This document shows positions 52,022 through 61,403 of a stretch of DNA of 64,000 nt, piece after piece. Source of the DNA: Actinoplanes couchii (GTDB lineage Bacteria; Actinomycetota; Actinomycetes; Mycobacteriales; Micromonosporaceae); contig NZ_BOMG01000051.1 of assembly GCF_016862075.1 (NCBI RefSeq), forward strand, positions 1-64,000. The letters run 5' to 3'. Position 1 is the first letter of the stretch, and every line of letters starts with the position of its first letter. Made by a program: the position numbers and the translations under genes. The notes under the pieces are model-generated. The model made no database searches and was not told where the DNA came from. It saw nothing but the letters and a program-made list of their open reading frames with translations.

Positions 52022-53152
52022 TCAGCCTTGTGTGCGGCGGCGGCTCACCTCGGCGAGGGTTACTGCTGCTGCGACGCTTGCGTTCAGGGACTCCACGTCT
52101 GAGGCCATCGGGATGCTCACCCTCAGGTCGCAGGTTTCGCCCACCAGGCGGGAGAGGCCTCGGCCCTCGGAACCCACTACGACGATCAGGGGGCCTGCCG
52201 CCGCCTCCAGCTCGTAGAGGTCCACCTCGCCGTCCGCGTCCAGGCCGATTGCGGTGAAGCCTGCCTTCTGGGCCTGCTTGATGGCCCTGGTCAGGTTCAC
52301 CACCTGGGAGACCGGAACCCGGGCCGCCGCGCCGGCGCTGGTGCGCCAGGCCGTCGCTGTGATGCCCGCTGCTCGGCGCTCGGTCATGAAGACGCCGTGG
52401 GCTCCGAACGCGGCCACCGACCGGATCACCGCGCCCACGTTGCGGGGGTCGGTGATGCCGTCCAGCGCGACCAGGAGGGGGGCGGTCTGCTCCAAGGACG
52501 CGGCGAGCAGGTCGTCGAAGTCCTCGTAGGCGAAGGGGGGGACCTGCAGGCCGATGCCCTGGTGCAGGACGCCGCCCGTCATGCGGTCCAGCTCGGCCCG
52601 GCTGATCTCCAGGATCGGGATGGCCCGGTCACCGCACGTGCGGATGATCTCGGTGACCCGGTCGTCGATGTCGATGCCGTGTGCCACGTAGAGCGCGGTC
52701 GCCGGCACCAGCGCGCGGAGCGCCTCGTTCACCGGGTTGCGGCCGAGCAGCAGCTCGGGGCCCTCCTTGGTGGGGTTGGAGCGGCGGCCCGGAGCGATCC
52801 TCGGGCCACGCGGGCCACCACCGCGGACCGGAGCGCCGCGGCCGGCCTGGGTGCGGGTCATGCCGGGCGCCCGGCCACCGCCCCGGCCCCAGGTGGTGTC
52901 CTTGGTGCCGGGCTGGCCGACCTTGGGCGCACGGCCCTCGGCGGCGGCCGCCTGACGCTCCTTGTTCTGCTTGCGCGCGGTCTTCTCGGGCAGTTTCTCG
53001 GTGCCCGAGTAGCCCTTGTGCCAGGGCCGCTCGTCGGCGGGCAGGGTCTTGCCACGCCCTTTCAGCCCGGCCTTGTTCTTGCCACCGGAGCCGCCCGCGG
53101 CGCCCTTCTTCGACGTCGTGCGCTTGCTCGCATTGAACGAATTACCGGCCAT
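52022..53152 (-). CDS. rlmB: 23S rRNA 2'-O-ribose methyltransferase RlmB (SPOUT/TrmH family)
   Basis: 376 residues. The first 130 are a basic, Gly/Lys/Arg-rich tail (for example GGSGGKNKAGLKGRGK) likely to be disordered and RNA-binding. An L30e-like substrate domain follows (ELLLGRNPVNEALRALVP). The SPOUT domain has the knot motifs NVGAVIRSVAAFGAHGVFM, VVGSEGRGLSRLV and LNASVAAAVTLAE. It methylates a 23S rRNA ribose. It is coupled to cysS by a 1-bp overlap, an order seen widely in actinobacteria. Confidence 0.93.
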   Translation of the reverse strand: MAGNSFNASKRTTSKKGAAGGSGGKNKAGLKGRGKTLPADERPWHKGYSGTEKLPEKTARKQNKERQAAAAEGRAPKVGQPGTKDTTWGRGGGRAPGMTRTQAGRGAPVRGGGPRGPRIAPGRRSNPTKEGPELLLGRNPVNEALRALVPATALYVAHGIDIDDRVTEIIRTCGDRAIPILEISRAELDRMTGGVLHQGIGLQVPPFAYEDFDDLLAASLEQTAPLLVALDGITDPRNVGAVIRSVAAFGAHGVFMTERRAAGITATAWRTSAGAAARVPVSQVVNLTRAIKQAQKAGFTAIGLDADGEVDLYELEAAAGPLIVVVGSEGRGLSRLVGETCDLRVSIPMASDVESLNASVAAAVTLAEVSRRRTQG

Positions 53153-54567
53153 CAGTGCTGCTCTCCTACCGTCCAGCGCGGCCCGGTCGGAGTGTCCTCC
53201 ACCTGAATACCCGCGTTCTTGAGCTGGTCCCGCACCGAATCGGCGGCCGCCCAGTCCTTACGTGCGCGGGCCGAAGCCCGCTGTTCCAATGCCAGGGCGA
53301 CCAGGGAGTCGACCACCGGCTTCAGGTCGTTGCCGCCGTCGGCGCCACCCCAGGCGCTGTCGAGCGGGTCGATGCCGAGCACCCCGAGCATGGCCCGGAC
53401 CGCGGTCAGCGCGCCCCGGATGGCCGGCTCGTCGCCGGCGGTCAGGGCGGTGTTGCCCTCCCGCACGGTGTCGTGCACGATCGCCAGCGCCGCCGAGGTG
53501 TTCAGATCGTCGTTCATCGCCTCGGCGAACGCCGGCGGCACCGCCTTGGGCCGGCCGTTGCCGACCACCTCGGCCGCACGCTGCACGAAGCCCTCGATGC
53601 GCCGGTAGGCGACCGCGGCCTCCTTCAGCGCCTCGTCGGTGAAGTCGATCCGCGAGCGGTAGTGCGGGCTGCCCAGGTAGTAACGCAGCTCGACCGGGCG
53701 GACGCCGGCTTCGACCACCGCGTCCAGGTCGATCACGTTGCCCAGCGACTTGCTCATCTTGGACTCGCCGAGATTCAACAGGGCGTGGTGCACCCAGAAC
53801 CGGGCGAAACCGAGACCGGCCGCCTTGGACTGGGCCACCTCGTTCTCGTGGTGCGGGAACGTCAGGTCCAGGCCACCGCCGTGGATGTCGAACTCGTCGC
53901 CGAGGTAGCGCCGGGCCATCGCCGAGCACTCGATGTGCCAGCCCGGGCGGCCCTTGCCCCAGGGGGACGGCCAGTACGCGTCGCGCGGCTCGTCCGCCTT
54001 CACACCCTTCCACAGGGCGAAGTCACGGTGGTCGCGCTTGTCACGCGGCGAGGCGTCGCCGGGGTCGCGCATGTCGTCGGGGCGCTGACCGGACAGAGCG
54101 CCGTACTCCGCGAACGAGCGCACGTCGAAGTAGACGTCGGAGCAGTCGCCGTCGGCCGGGTACGCGTGGCCGCGATCGATCAGCTCCTGGATCAGCTCGT
54201 GCATCTCGGTGATGTGCCCGGTGGCCAGCGGCTCGTAGGTGGGCGGCAGCACGTTGAGCGCCGAGTAGTCCCGATCCAGGAGACGACGGTTCTCGTACGC
54301 GATGGCCCAGTAGGGCCGGCCCGCCTTGACCGCCTTCTCCAGGATCTTGTCGTCCACGTCGGTGACGTTGCGGACGAACGTCACCTCCAGGCCCTCGTGC
54401 GTCAGCCAGCGGCGCAGCACGTCGTAGTTGACGGCGGAACGGAGGTGGCCGATGTGTGGGGAGGACTGCACGGTGACACCACACAGGTAGATCCCCGCCA
54501 GACCGGGAGTCGACGGGACGAAGTCCCGGACCGATCGGGTCGCGGTGTCATACAAGCGTAGAGTCAC
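53152..54567 (-). CDS. cysS: Cysteinyl-tRNA synthetase CysS
   Basis: 471 residues. Class I signatures are HIGH in SPHIGHLRSAVNYD and KMSKS in SKMSKSLGNVIDLD. Zinc ligands include CGVTVQSSPHIGH, the WHIECSAM segment and the HHENE motif. The C-terminal DALR-type helical domain follows. It charges tRNA-Cys. It is the middle gene of a run fumC-cysS-rlmB on one strand, 24 bp after fumC. Confidence 0.96.
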   Translation of the reverse strand: MTLRLYDTATRSVRDFVPSTPGLAGIYLCGVTVQSSPHIGHLRSAVNYDVLRRWLTHEGLEVTFVRNVTDVDDKILEKAVKAGRPYWAIAYENRRLLDRDYSALNVLPPTYEPLATGHITEMHELIQELIDRGHAYPADGDCSDVYFDVRSFAEYGALSGQRPDDMRDPGDASPRDKRDHRDFALWKGVKADEPRDAYWPSPWGKGRPGWHIECSAMARRYLGDEFDIHGGGLDLTFPHHENEVAQSKAAGLGFARFWVHHALLNLGESKMSKSLGNVIDLDAVVEAGVRPVELRYYLGSPHYRSRIDFTDEALKEAAVAYRRIEGFVQRAAEVVGNGRPKAVPPAFAEAMNDDLNTSAALAIVHDTVREGNTALTAGDEPAIRGALTAVRAMLGVLGIDPLDSAWGGADGGNDLKPVVDSLVALALEQRASARARKDWAAADSVRDQLKNAGIQVEDTPTGPRWTVGEQH

Positions 54568-54590
54568 CGTTGAAGGGTACCGGCCTCACC

Positions 54591-55976
54591 TCATGGACGC
54601 GTCATCCGGAGCACGTCGAGCGCCTCGTCCAGCTGAGCCTCGGTGAGCGTGCCGTTCGCGACGTGCCCGCGCTCGACCACCACCTCCCGGATCGTACGGC
54701 CGGTGGCCAGCGCCTGCTTGGCGATCGCGGCGGCCTCGTCGTAACCCAGATGCCTGTTGAGCGGGGTGACGATCGACGGCGACCCCTCGGCGTACCCCCG
54801 GGTGATCTCCTCGTCCGCCTCCAGCCCGGCCACGCACCGGTCGGCGAACAGCCGGGACACCGCGGCCAGCAGCCGGATCGACTCCAGCACGTTGCGGGCC
54901 ATCACCGGAAGCATCACGTTCAGCTCGAAATCGCCCTGGGTGCCGGCGAAGGCCACCGCGGCGTCGTTGCCGATGACCTGGGCGGCGACCTGGCGGACCG
55001 CCTCGGGGACGACCGGGTTCACCTTGCCCGGCATGATCGACGAGCCGGGCTGCAGGTCGGGCAGGCGCAGCTCGCGCAGACCGGCCCGGGGACCGGAGCC
55101 CATCCAGCGGATGTCGTTGGCGATCTTGTAGAGGCCGGCGGCCACCACCCGGAGCTGGCCGGACGCCTCGACCAGCGCGTCCCGGGCGCCCTGCGCCTCG
55201 AAGTGGTCCCGCGCCTCGGTCAGCGGCAGGCCGGTCTCCTCAGCGAGCAGCCGGATCACGGTCGGCGCGAAACCGGGCGGGGTGTTCACCCCGGTGCCGA
55301 CCGCGGTGCCGCCGAGCGGTAGTTCACCCAGCCGGGGCAGGGTGGCGGTCAGTCGTTCGACACCGTTGGTGATCTGGCGGGCGTAACCGGAGAACTCCTG
55401 CCCCAGGGTGACCGGGGTGGCGTCCATCAGGTGGGTGCGGCCGCTCTTGACCGTCTCCGCCCAGAGTGCGGCCTTGTCGTGCAGTGCTGCGGCCAGGTGC
55501 TCCAGCGCCGGGATCAGGTCACGGCCGACCGCCTCGGTCGCGGCCACGTGGATCGACGACGGGAAGACGTCGTTACTGGACTGCGAGGCGTTGACGTGGT
55601 CGTTCGGATGCACCGGGCGGCCCAGCTCCCGGCTCGCCAGGGTGGCGATGACCTCGTTCGCGTTCATGTTCGACGAGGTGCCGGAGCCGGTCTGGAAGAC
55701 GTCGATCGGGAACTGGTCGTCGTAACCACCGTCGGCGACGTGTGCAGCGGCGGTGGCGATGGCGTCGGCCAGATCCTTCTCCAGCACGCCCAGCTCGGCG
55801 TTGGCCCGGGCGGCGGCGCCCTTGATCCGGGCCAGGGCGTGGATGTGGGACGGCTCCAGGCCGCGGCCGGAGATCGGGAAATTCTCCACCGCCCGCTGGG
55901 TCTGTGCGCGCCACAGCGCGTCGGCGGGCACCTGGACCTCGCCCATCGTGTCGCGTTCGATCCGGAAACCAGTCAC
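54591..55976 (-). CDS. fumC: Class II fumarase FumC
   Basis: 461 residues from a GTG start. The family signature GSSIMPGKVNPVVPEA is present, with VFQTGSGTSSNMNANEV and NASQSSNDVFPSS. It is the oxygen-stable, iron-free fumarate hydratase of the TCA cycle. A class I iron-sulfur fumarase lies 700 bp away. The C-terminal domain ends with YDEAAAIAKQALATGR as is normal. There is no ribosome site of note. Confidence 0.95.
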   Translation of the reverse strand: MTGFRIERDTMGEVQVPADALWRAQTQRAVENFPISGRGLEPSHIHALARIKGAAARANAELGVLEKDLADAIATAAAHVADGGYDDQFPIDVFQTGSGTSSNMNANEVIATLASRELGRPVHPNDHVNASQSSNDVFPSSIHVAATEAVGRDLIPALEHLAAALHDKAALWAETVKSGRTHLMDATPVTLGQEFSGYARQITNGVERLTATLPRLGELPLGGTAVGTGVNTPPGFAPTVIRLLAEETGLPLTEARDHFEAQGARDALVEASGQLRVVAAGLYKIANDIRWMGSGPRAGLRELRLPDLQPGSSIMPGKVNPVVPEAVRQVAAQVIGNDAAVAFAGTQGDFELNVMLPVMARNVLESIRLLAAVSRLFADRCVAGLEADEEITRGYAEGSPSIVTPLNRHLGYDEAAAIAKQALATGRTIREVVVERGHVANGTLTEAQLDEALDVLRMTRP

Positions 55977-56105
55977 CGCTTCATCCTCTCTCGGTGAGCG
56001 GACGGTACCCAGTCGATTGCCTCACAAGCGCGGATCGGAGCGCCGTTCGTATAACGTCGGCGAGGTTCGGTCCCCGACTTCGGTCTCGATGAAGAGGAAC
56101 CCCTG

Positions 56106-56687
56106 ATGCGACGCGCCCTCCTGGCCGTGATCGCCGGCGGCACACTGCTGACCGGCGCCGCCTGCGACAGTGACGCGGAGACGCCCCAGTTCACTGAGCC
56201 GTCCGCCCCCGCGTCGGTGCTCGCCGCGCCGTCGCCGTCGGTCTCCCTGGCGCCGGACTACTCAGAGGACACCGCGAAGATCTGCGGACGGGTCACCGGC
56301 GTGGTGAACAAGGCGTTCGGCGAGTTCGGCGCGGAGCTCGGCCGGATGATCGCCAACAAGGACGCCAAGGAGACCGCCGAGGCCACCAAGTCGGAGAAGG
56401 CGGCCGCCGACGAGCTGAAGGCGATCGGTGCCCAGATCCGCAAGGAGACCAAGGACGCGCAGGATCCAGAGCTCGCGGTGGCCGCCGAGACCTCGGCGAA
56501 GAAGATCGACGCCGCCGCGAAGAACCGGTCCTACATCAAGGGGCTCAAGGCGACCAAGGATCTGGACGTCACGCTCAAGGACCAGATCGCCGAGTGGCTC
56601 GACCCGCTCTCCGGTTACTGCGCGGGCGGACCGCTCCCGTCCGAGAGCGCCCCGGCCAGCGCCGACCCGGTTCCCAGCGCGTCCTGA
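56106..56687 (+). CDS. Putative lipoprotein with charged helical domain
   Basis: 193 residues. A lipoprotein signal (MRRALLAVIAGGTLLTGAAC) places Cys20. After a Pro/Ser linker a Lys/Glu/Ala-rich helical region (for example AKETAEATKSEKAAADELKA, about 75-145) leads to a Ser/Pro-rich end. AGAGGA lies 8 bp before the ATG. The helices may form a coiled coil. No family is recognised. It is divergent from fumC and converges on the class I fumarase. Confidence 0.8.
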   Translation: MRRALLAVIAGGTLLTGAACDSDAETPQFTEPSAPASVLAAPSPSVSLAPDYSEDTAKICGRVTGVVNKAFGEFGAELGRMIANKDAKETAEATKSEKAAADELKAIGAQIRKETKDAQDPELAVAAETSAKKIDAAAKNRSYIKGLKATKDLDVTLKDQIAEWLDPLSGYCAGGPLPSESAPASADPVPSAS

Positions 56688-56691
56688 ACGA

Positions 56692-58356
56692 TCAGCGCCG
56701 GCCGATCGCGAAGACCGGGTTCGGCTTGGTCACGTCCGCGAAGAAGTCCTCGCCCTTGTCGTCCACCACGATGAAGGCGGGGAAGTCCTCGACCTCGATC
56801 TTCCAGACCGCCTCCATGCCGAGCTCCGGGAACTCGAGCACCTCGACGTGCCGGATGCAGTCCTGGGCCAGACGCGCGGCCGGGCCGCCGATCGAGCCGA
56901 GGTAGAAGCCGCCGTGCTCCTGGCACGAGTCGGTGACCTGCTTCGACCGGTTGCCCTTGGCCAGCATGACCATCGAGCCGCCGTTGGCCTGGAACTTCTC
57001 CACGTACGAATCCATCCGGCCGGCCGTGGTCGGTCCGAAGGATCCGGACGCGTACCCCTCGGGGGTCTTCGCCGGGCCGGCGTAGTAGACCGCGTGGTCC
57101 CGCATGTACTGCGGCATCGGCTCACCGGCGTCCAGCCGCTCGGCGATCTTGGCGTGCGCGATGTCCCGGGCCACCACCAGCGGGCCGGTCAGCGACAGCC
57201 GGGTCTTCACCGGGTACTTGGTCAGCTCGGCCCGGATCTCCGCCATCGGCCGGTTCAGGTCGATGTTGACCACCGGCGACTCTTCGAGGTCGACCTCGGG
57301 CAGGTAGCGCGCCGGGTCGGTCTCCAGCCGCTCCAGCCAGACGCCGGACGGGGTGATCTTGGCGACCGCCTGCCGGTCCGCCGAGCAGGAGACGGCGATC
57401 GCGACCGGGCAGGACGCGCCGTGCCGGGGCAGCCTGATCACCCGGACGTCGTGACAGAAGTACCGCCCGCCGAACTGGGCGCCGATCCCGAAGTCGCGGG
57501 TCAGCTCCAGGACCGCGGCCTCCAGCTCCAGGTCACGGAAGCCGTGCGCGAGCATCGAACCCGCGGTGGGCAGGTTGTCGAGGTACTTCGCGGAGGCGAG
57601 TTTCGCGGTCTTCAGCGCGTGCTCGGCGCTGGTACCGCCGATGACCACGGCCAGGTGGTACGGCGGGCAGGCCGACGTGCCGATCAGGCGCAGTTTCTCG
57701 TCCAGGAACTGCATCATCCGCTGCGGGTTCAGCAGCGCCTTGGTCTCCTGGTAGAGGTACGACTTGTTGGCCGAGCCACCGCCCTTGGCCATGAACAGGA
57801 ACTTGTACGCGTCCGGCTGGCCGCCCGGGTCCTCCGCGTACAGCTCGATCTGCGCGGGCAGGTTGCTGCCGGTGTTCTTCTCGTCCCACATGGTCAGCGG
57901 GGCGAGCTGCGAATACCGCAGGTTGAGCCGGGTGTACGCCTGGTAGACGCCGAGGGCGATGGCCGCCTCGTCGGTGCCGTCGGTGAGCACGTGCCGGCCG
58001 CGCTTGCCCATCACGATCGCGGTGCCGGTGTCCTGGCACATCGGCAGCACCCCACCGGCCGCGATGTTCGCGTTGCGCAGCAGGTCCATCGCGACGAACC
58101 GGTCGTTCGCCGAGGCCTTCGGGTCGTCGATGATGCCGCGCAGCTGCGCCAGGTGGGCCGGGCGCAGGTAGTGGGCGATGTCGTGCATCGCCTCCGCGGT
58201 GAGCTGAGTGAGAGCGGCCGGCTCCACGGTCAGGAATCGTCGCCCGCCAGGGCCCTCGACGACGTCCACTCCCTCGTCCGTGACCAGGCGGTACTCGGTC
58301 TGGTCCGCACCGGTGGGGAGGAGCGGCGAATAGCTGAAATCGGCGCCTCTGCTCAT
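56692..58356 (-). CDS. Class I fumarate hydratase (iron-sulfur)
   Basis: 554 residues with fused alpha and beta halves, as in FumA/FumB. Iron-sulfur cysteines are likely in MCQDTGTAIV, SACPPYHLAVVIGG and AVSCSADRQ. The beta half contains YASGSFGPTTAGRMDSYVEKF, cited in part, a hallmark of the family. It catalyses the same fumarate/malate reaction as FumC but is oxygen-sensitive. Having both types is also known in streptomycetes, in the same neighbourhood. Confidence 0.93.
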   Translation of the reverse strand: MSRGADFSYSPLLPTGADQTEYRLVTDEGVDVVEGPGGRRFLTVEPAALTQLTAEAMHDIAHYLRPAHLAQLRGIIDDPKASANDRFVAMDLLRNANIAAGGVLPMCQDTGTAIVMGKRGRHVLTDGTDEAAIALGVYQAYTRLNLRYSQLAPLTMWDEKNTGSNLPAQIELYAEDPGGQPDAYKFLFMAKGGGSANKSYLYQETKALLNPQRMMQFLDEKLRLIGTSACPPYHLAVVIGGTSAEHALKTAKLASAKYLDNLPTAGSMLAHGFRDLELEAAVLELTRDFGIGAQFGGRYFCHDVRVIRLPRHGASCPVAIAVSCSADRQAVAKITPSGVWLERLETDPARYLPEVDLEESPVVNIDLNRPMAEIRAELTKYPVKTRLSLTGPLVVARDIAHAKIAERLDAGEPMPQYMRDHAVYYAGPAKTPEGYASGSFGPTTAGRMDSYVEKFQANGGSMVMLAKGNRSKQVTDSCQEHGGFYLGSIGGPAARLAQDCIRHVEVLEFPELGMEAVWKIEVEDFPAFIVVDDKGEDFFADVTKPNPVFAIGRR

Positions 58357-58403
58357 GAACGCTCAGCCTATGCCAGCGGGGTGGCGGGATGCGAACCCGG
58401 GCG

Positions 58404-59705
58404 TCAGGCGAACGGGACGAACGCCATCTCCCGCCCGGACACGATGATCATGCCGTCCGGGTTCGTGGCGAAGACCTTGGCGTCGGTACGCACATCGGCA
58501 CGGACCGCCCCGGCCCCGAGCGTCAGCGCGGTCACCCGGTCGTCCGAGGTCACGATCACGGCGTGCGGGGTGAGCGCGGCGCCCACGTCCTCGCCCCGTC
58601 CGTCCAGGCGCCAGACCACCTTGTCCTTGCCGAACGAGAACCCCCGGATCACATCACCCTTGCGGATCACCGCGTACGCGTCGTTGAGGGTCAGCACCTC
58701 GGACTGTTTGTCGCCGTACCAGAGATTGCGCCCGTCATAGCCGTTGATCAGGACCTCGCGGCCGTACGGGTCGACACCGAGCACCACGCTGTAGCCGCCG
58801 GACGGATCGCGGTCCTGGGAACAGTTGGAGCCGTTGCCCGCGGTCCGCAGGTTGAGCCCGTCGCGCTGCCACACCACCTTGCCGGAGGCCTGCGGGTTTG
58901 ACGCGACCACGCCGTAGTAGCAGGTGCCGTCCCGGGAGGTGCCGGTGATCGTCAGGACCCGGCCGCCGACCACCACGACCCGCTGGTCCCGGGGCGGTTT
59001 CACGGTCTGCACCAGCCGGCCGCTCGCGGTGTCGATCACCCGGACCTCGGTGTCGTGCGGCAGCCCGAGCAGGCCGGGCAGCGCCGGCGGGCCGGGCAGG
59101 TCGTCGTCCACGTCGCCGGAGATGAGCCGGCGGGTGTCCGGCAGGTCCGGGTTGGCCGCGTCCAGGACGAAGCCGATGCTGCCCGCGCCGACCGTCCAGA
59201 GCTGCTTGTTCGAGCGCGGGTCCCAGGCGGTGAGCCGGCAGTCGTCGCCGCCGGAGCAGCCGAGGTCCACGATCGCGTCCTGGTACGCCCAGACCGCGGA
59301 CGCGGTGGTGTCGGCCCGCCGGACCGTGCCGGTGGACGGGTCGAGGACCTGGTAGCCCTTGGTGAGCAGGCGGCCGGTGACGACCACGGCGTTGGCGCCC
59401 TTGCCGGCCACCTCGGCCCAGTCGGCGTCCGACGACCAGATCTTCACCGCGGCGCTCAGCGAGTACGCCTCGACCGACGTCCGGTACTCGACGATCACCG
59501 ACTCCCCGGCGATCGCGACGCTCTGCGGTGAGCCGCCCAGCGACTGCTGCCAGCGGGTGCCGGCCGCGATCGGCCCGCTCGTGGTGATCCACGACCAGAG
59601 CTGCGGGAACGGGTTCCACACGTTGGTCGCGGCCAGCACGGTGATCACGACCGTGGCGGCGGCGACCACCGAGAGTCCCTTCCACGAGGTGCCGCCGGAG
59701 GCCAT
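58404..59705 (-). CDS. Membrane-anchored PQQ-like beta-propeller protein
   Basis: 433 residues. One N-terminal helix (LSVVAAATVVITVLAATNVW) is followed by an external propeller with blade motifs such as VEAYSLSAAVKIWSSDADW, cited in part, LTAWDPRSNKQLWTVGAG and VRVIDTASGRLVQTV. Two cysteine pairs (LGCSGGDDCRL and TCYYG/NCSQD) may form disulfides. Function is unknown. It is the third such protein in the window. Confidence 0.83.
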   Translation of the reverse strand: MASGGTSWKGLSVVAAATVVITVLAATNVWNPFPQLWSWITTSGPIAAGTRWQQSLGGSPQSVAIAGESVIVEYRTSVEAYSLSAAVKIWSSDADWAEVAGKGANAVVVTGRLLTKGYQVLDPSTGTVRRADTTASAVWAYQDAIVDLGCSGGDDCRLTAWDPRSNKQLWTVGAGSIGFVLDAANPDLPDTRRLISGDVDDDLPGPPALPGLLGLPHDTEVRVIDTASGRLVQTVKPPRDQRVVVVGGRVLTITGTSRDGTCYYGVVASNPQASGKVVWQRDGLNLRTAGNGSNCSQDRDPSGGYSVVLGVDPYGREVLINGYDGRNLWYGDKQSEVLTLNDAYAVIRKGDVIRGFSFGKDKVVWRLDGRGEDVGAALTPHAVIVTSDDRVTALTLGAGAVRADVRTDAKVFATNPDGMIIVSGREMAFVPFA

Positions 59706-59767
59706 TCGGGCAGGGTAATGACCTTCGAAGCGGGAAGCACCCAGCGCGGGATGTCCGTGTCGCGGGG

Positions 59768-60253
59768 TTATGGGTGGGTTGCCGATCTCACCAGCGGAAC
59801 GGTCCGGTACGGGATCAACTCGGCCAGCGCGATGATCGTGTGCGCCCGCCGGATCCCCTCGTAGCCGACGATCTGATCGATCACCCGCTGCAGGTCGGCG
59901 TTCGACCGGGCCACGATCCGGCAGTGGATGTCGCCGCCGCCGGTGATCGTGTGCGCCTCCAGGACCTCGGGAATCTCGGCCAGGTGATCGGCGACCGCGG
60001 CATGCCCGAACCGCTGGCCGATCTCCAGGGTCACGAAGCTCATCACCCCGAAACCGATCGCGTCCGGCGCCACCTCCGGCCCGAAACCCTTGATCGCACC
60101 CCGCGCGATCAGCTTGTCCAGCCGCGCCTGCACGGTGCCGCGGGCCACCGCCAGCCGCCGGGAGAGCTCCAGCACACCGATCCGGGGCTCGGCCGCCAAC
60201 ATCGCGATGAGCCGCGCGTCGAGCGGATCGAGCTGGACAGTCTGCTCACCCAT
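59768..60253 (-). CDS. Lrp/AsnC-family transcriptional regulator
   Basis: 161 residues. The N-terminal helix-turn-helix is LDARLIAMLAAEPRIGVLELSRRLAVARGTVQARLDKL, cited for the motif RLAVARGTVQARLDKL. The C-terminal RAM effector domain shows AHTITGGGDIHCRIVARSNADLQ. It binds an amino acid or keto acid and probably regulates the divergent RDD-aminotransferase operon or itself. Confidence 0.9.
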   Translation of the reverse strand: MGEQTVQLDPLDARLIAMLAAEPRIGVLELSRRLAVARGTVQARLDKLIARGAIKGFGPEVAPDAIGFGVMSFVTLEIGQRFGHAAVADHLAEIPEVLEAHTITGGGDIHCRIVARSNADLQRVIDQIVGYEGIRRAHTIIALAELIPYRTVPLVRSATHP

Positions 60254-60434
60254 GCGGCGAACCTATCGCACCGATTGCACAGGTTGACCATCCTCGTCGT
60301 CGACGGTTGCCCGAGCCGGTGGGGTACGCCACTGTCACCCGCATACGGCGGCCCTGTGACACTGTGATCACACCCTGACGGCCGGGCGACCGGGCCGCAG
60401 GGAAGTGTCAGGCTGTCGTGGTAAAGGTTTGCGC

Positions 60435-61403
60435 ATGAGTTCCGTTTCCGCGGGTTGGTACAAGGACCCGGCCGACCCCAGCACCCAGCGTTACTGGGAC
60501 GGTGACGGCTGGGTGGGCAAGGCCATCCCGGCCGACGCCGTTCCCCCGGACGGCCCGCCCCCGCCGGAGGAGCCGGAACCCGTCGTAGAGGAGACGCCCG
60601 CCGTCCCGGAGACGGCCGCTCCCCCGGCGTACCAGCAACCGGGTCAACCCGCCGGACCGCCCGGCCCGCCGCCCGGGTGGGCACCGCAACCACCGCCTCC
60701 GCCCGGCTGGCAGCCCCCGCCGGGCATGCAGCCGCCGCCCGGCTGGCAACCGCAACCCGGCGCGCAGCCGATGGGCGCCTACGCCTACCCCTATCCGGTG
60801 CCGGAGGTCCGGCCGCATGGGCTGGCCCTGGCCGGGCTGGGGCAGCGGCTGGTCGCGCGGTTCATCGACATCCTGGTCGTGCTGCTGCTCAACGTCGTGG
60901 TCAACGGCTACTTCGTGTACCTGTACATGGAGGACTTCCGGCCGATCTTCCGCGAGTACTACGCGCAGGTCATGGCGGGCGCCGCCAACCCGGTCATCCA
61001 GGAGGCCACGCCGCGGATGTCGACGCTGTCGGTGGCCATCGTCATGATCGCCACCCTGCTGTGGCTGGCCTACGAGGCGCCGTCGATCAGCAGCCGGGGG
61101 CAGACCCTCGGCAAGCGGCTGATGCGGATCCAGGTCGTCGGCATCGAGAAACCCGGCCAGATCGGCTTCGCCCGGGCCTTCACCCGCTGGGCACGCCTCG
61201 GCATGTGGACGCTGTTCTGGTACTGCGGGATCGGCCTGGTGATCCAGTTCCTGTTCGCGCTCTCGCCGCTGTTCGACACCCGGATGCGGCAGGCCTGGCA
61301 CGACAAGGCAGCCGGCACCGTCGTGGTGTCCCTGCCGCCCGGCGTGTCCCCGATCATGACCGAAGCCGCACCCGGCGGCGACCAACCCGGAGGAGAGCGA
61401 TGA
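60435..61403 (+). CDS. DUF2510 and RDD-domain membrane protein
   Basis: ATG 60435 gives 322 residues. DUF2510 is at the start (GWYKDPADPSTQRYWDGDGW). A Pro/Gln/Gly-rich linker to about 120 (PPPGWQPPPG reiterated) precedes an RDD domain with about three helices: RLVARFIDILVVLLLNVVV, SRGQTLGKRLMRIQVV and WTLFWYCGIGLVIQFLFALS. RDD proteins are a poorly understood membrane family. It overlaps the aminotransferase start by 4 bp (ATGA). Confidence 0.88.
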   Translation: MSSVSAGWYKDPADPSTQRYWDGDGWVGKAIPADAVPPDGPPPPEEPEPVVEETPAVPETAAPPAYQQPGQPAGPPGPPPGWAPQPPPPPGWQPPPGMQPPPGWQPQPGAQPMGAYAYPYPVPEVRPHGLALAGLGQRLVARFIDILVVLLLNVVVNGYFVYLYMEDFRPIFREYYAQVMAGAANPVIQEATPRMSTLSVAIVMIATLLWLAYEAPSISSRGQTLGKRLMRIQVVGIEKPGQIGFARAFTRWARLGMWTLFWYCGIGLVIQFLFALSPLFDTRMRQAWHDKAAGTVVVSLPPGVSPIMTEAAPGGDQPGGER

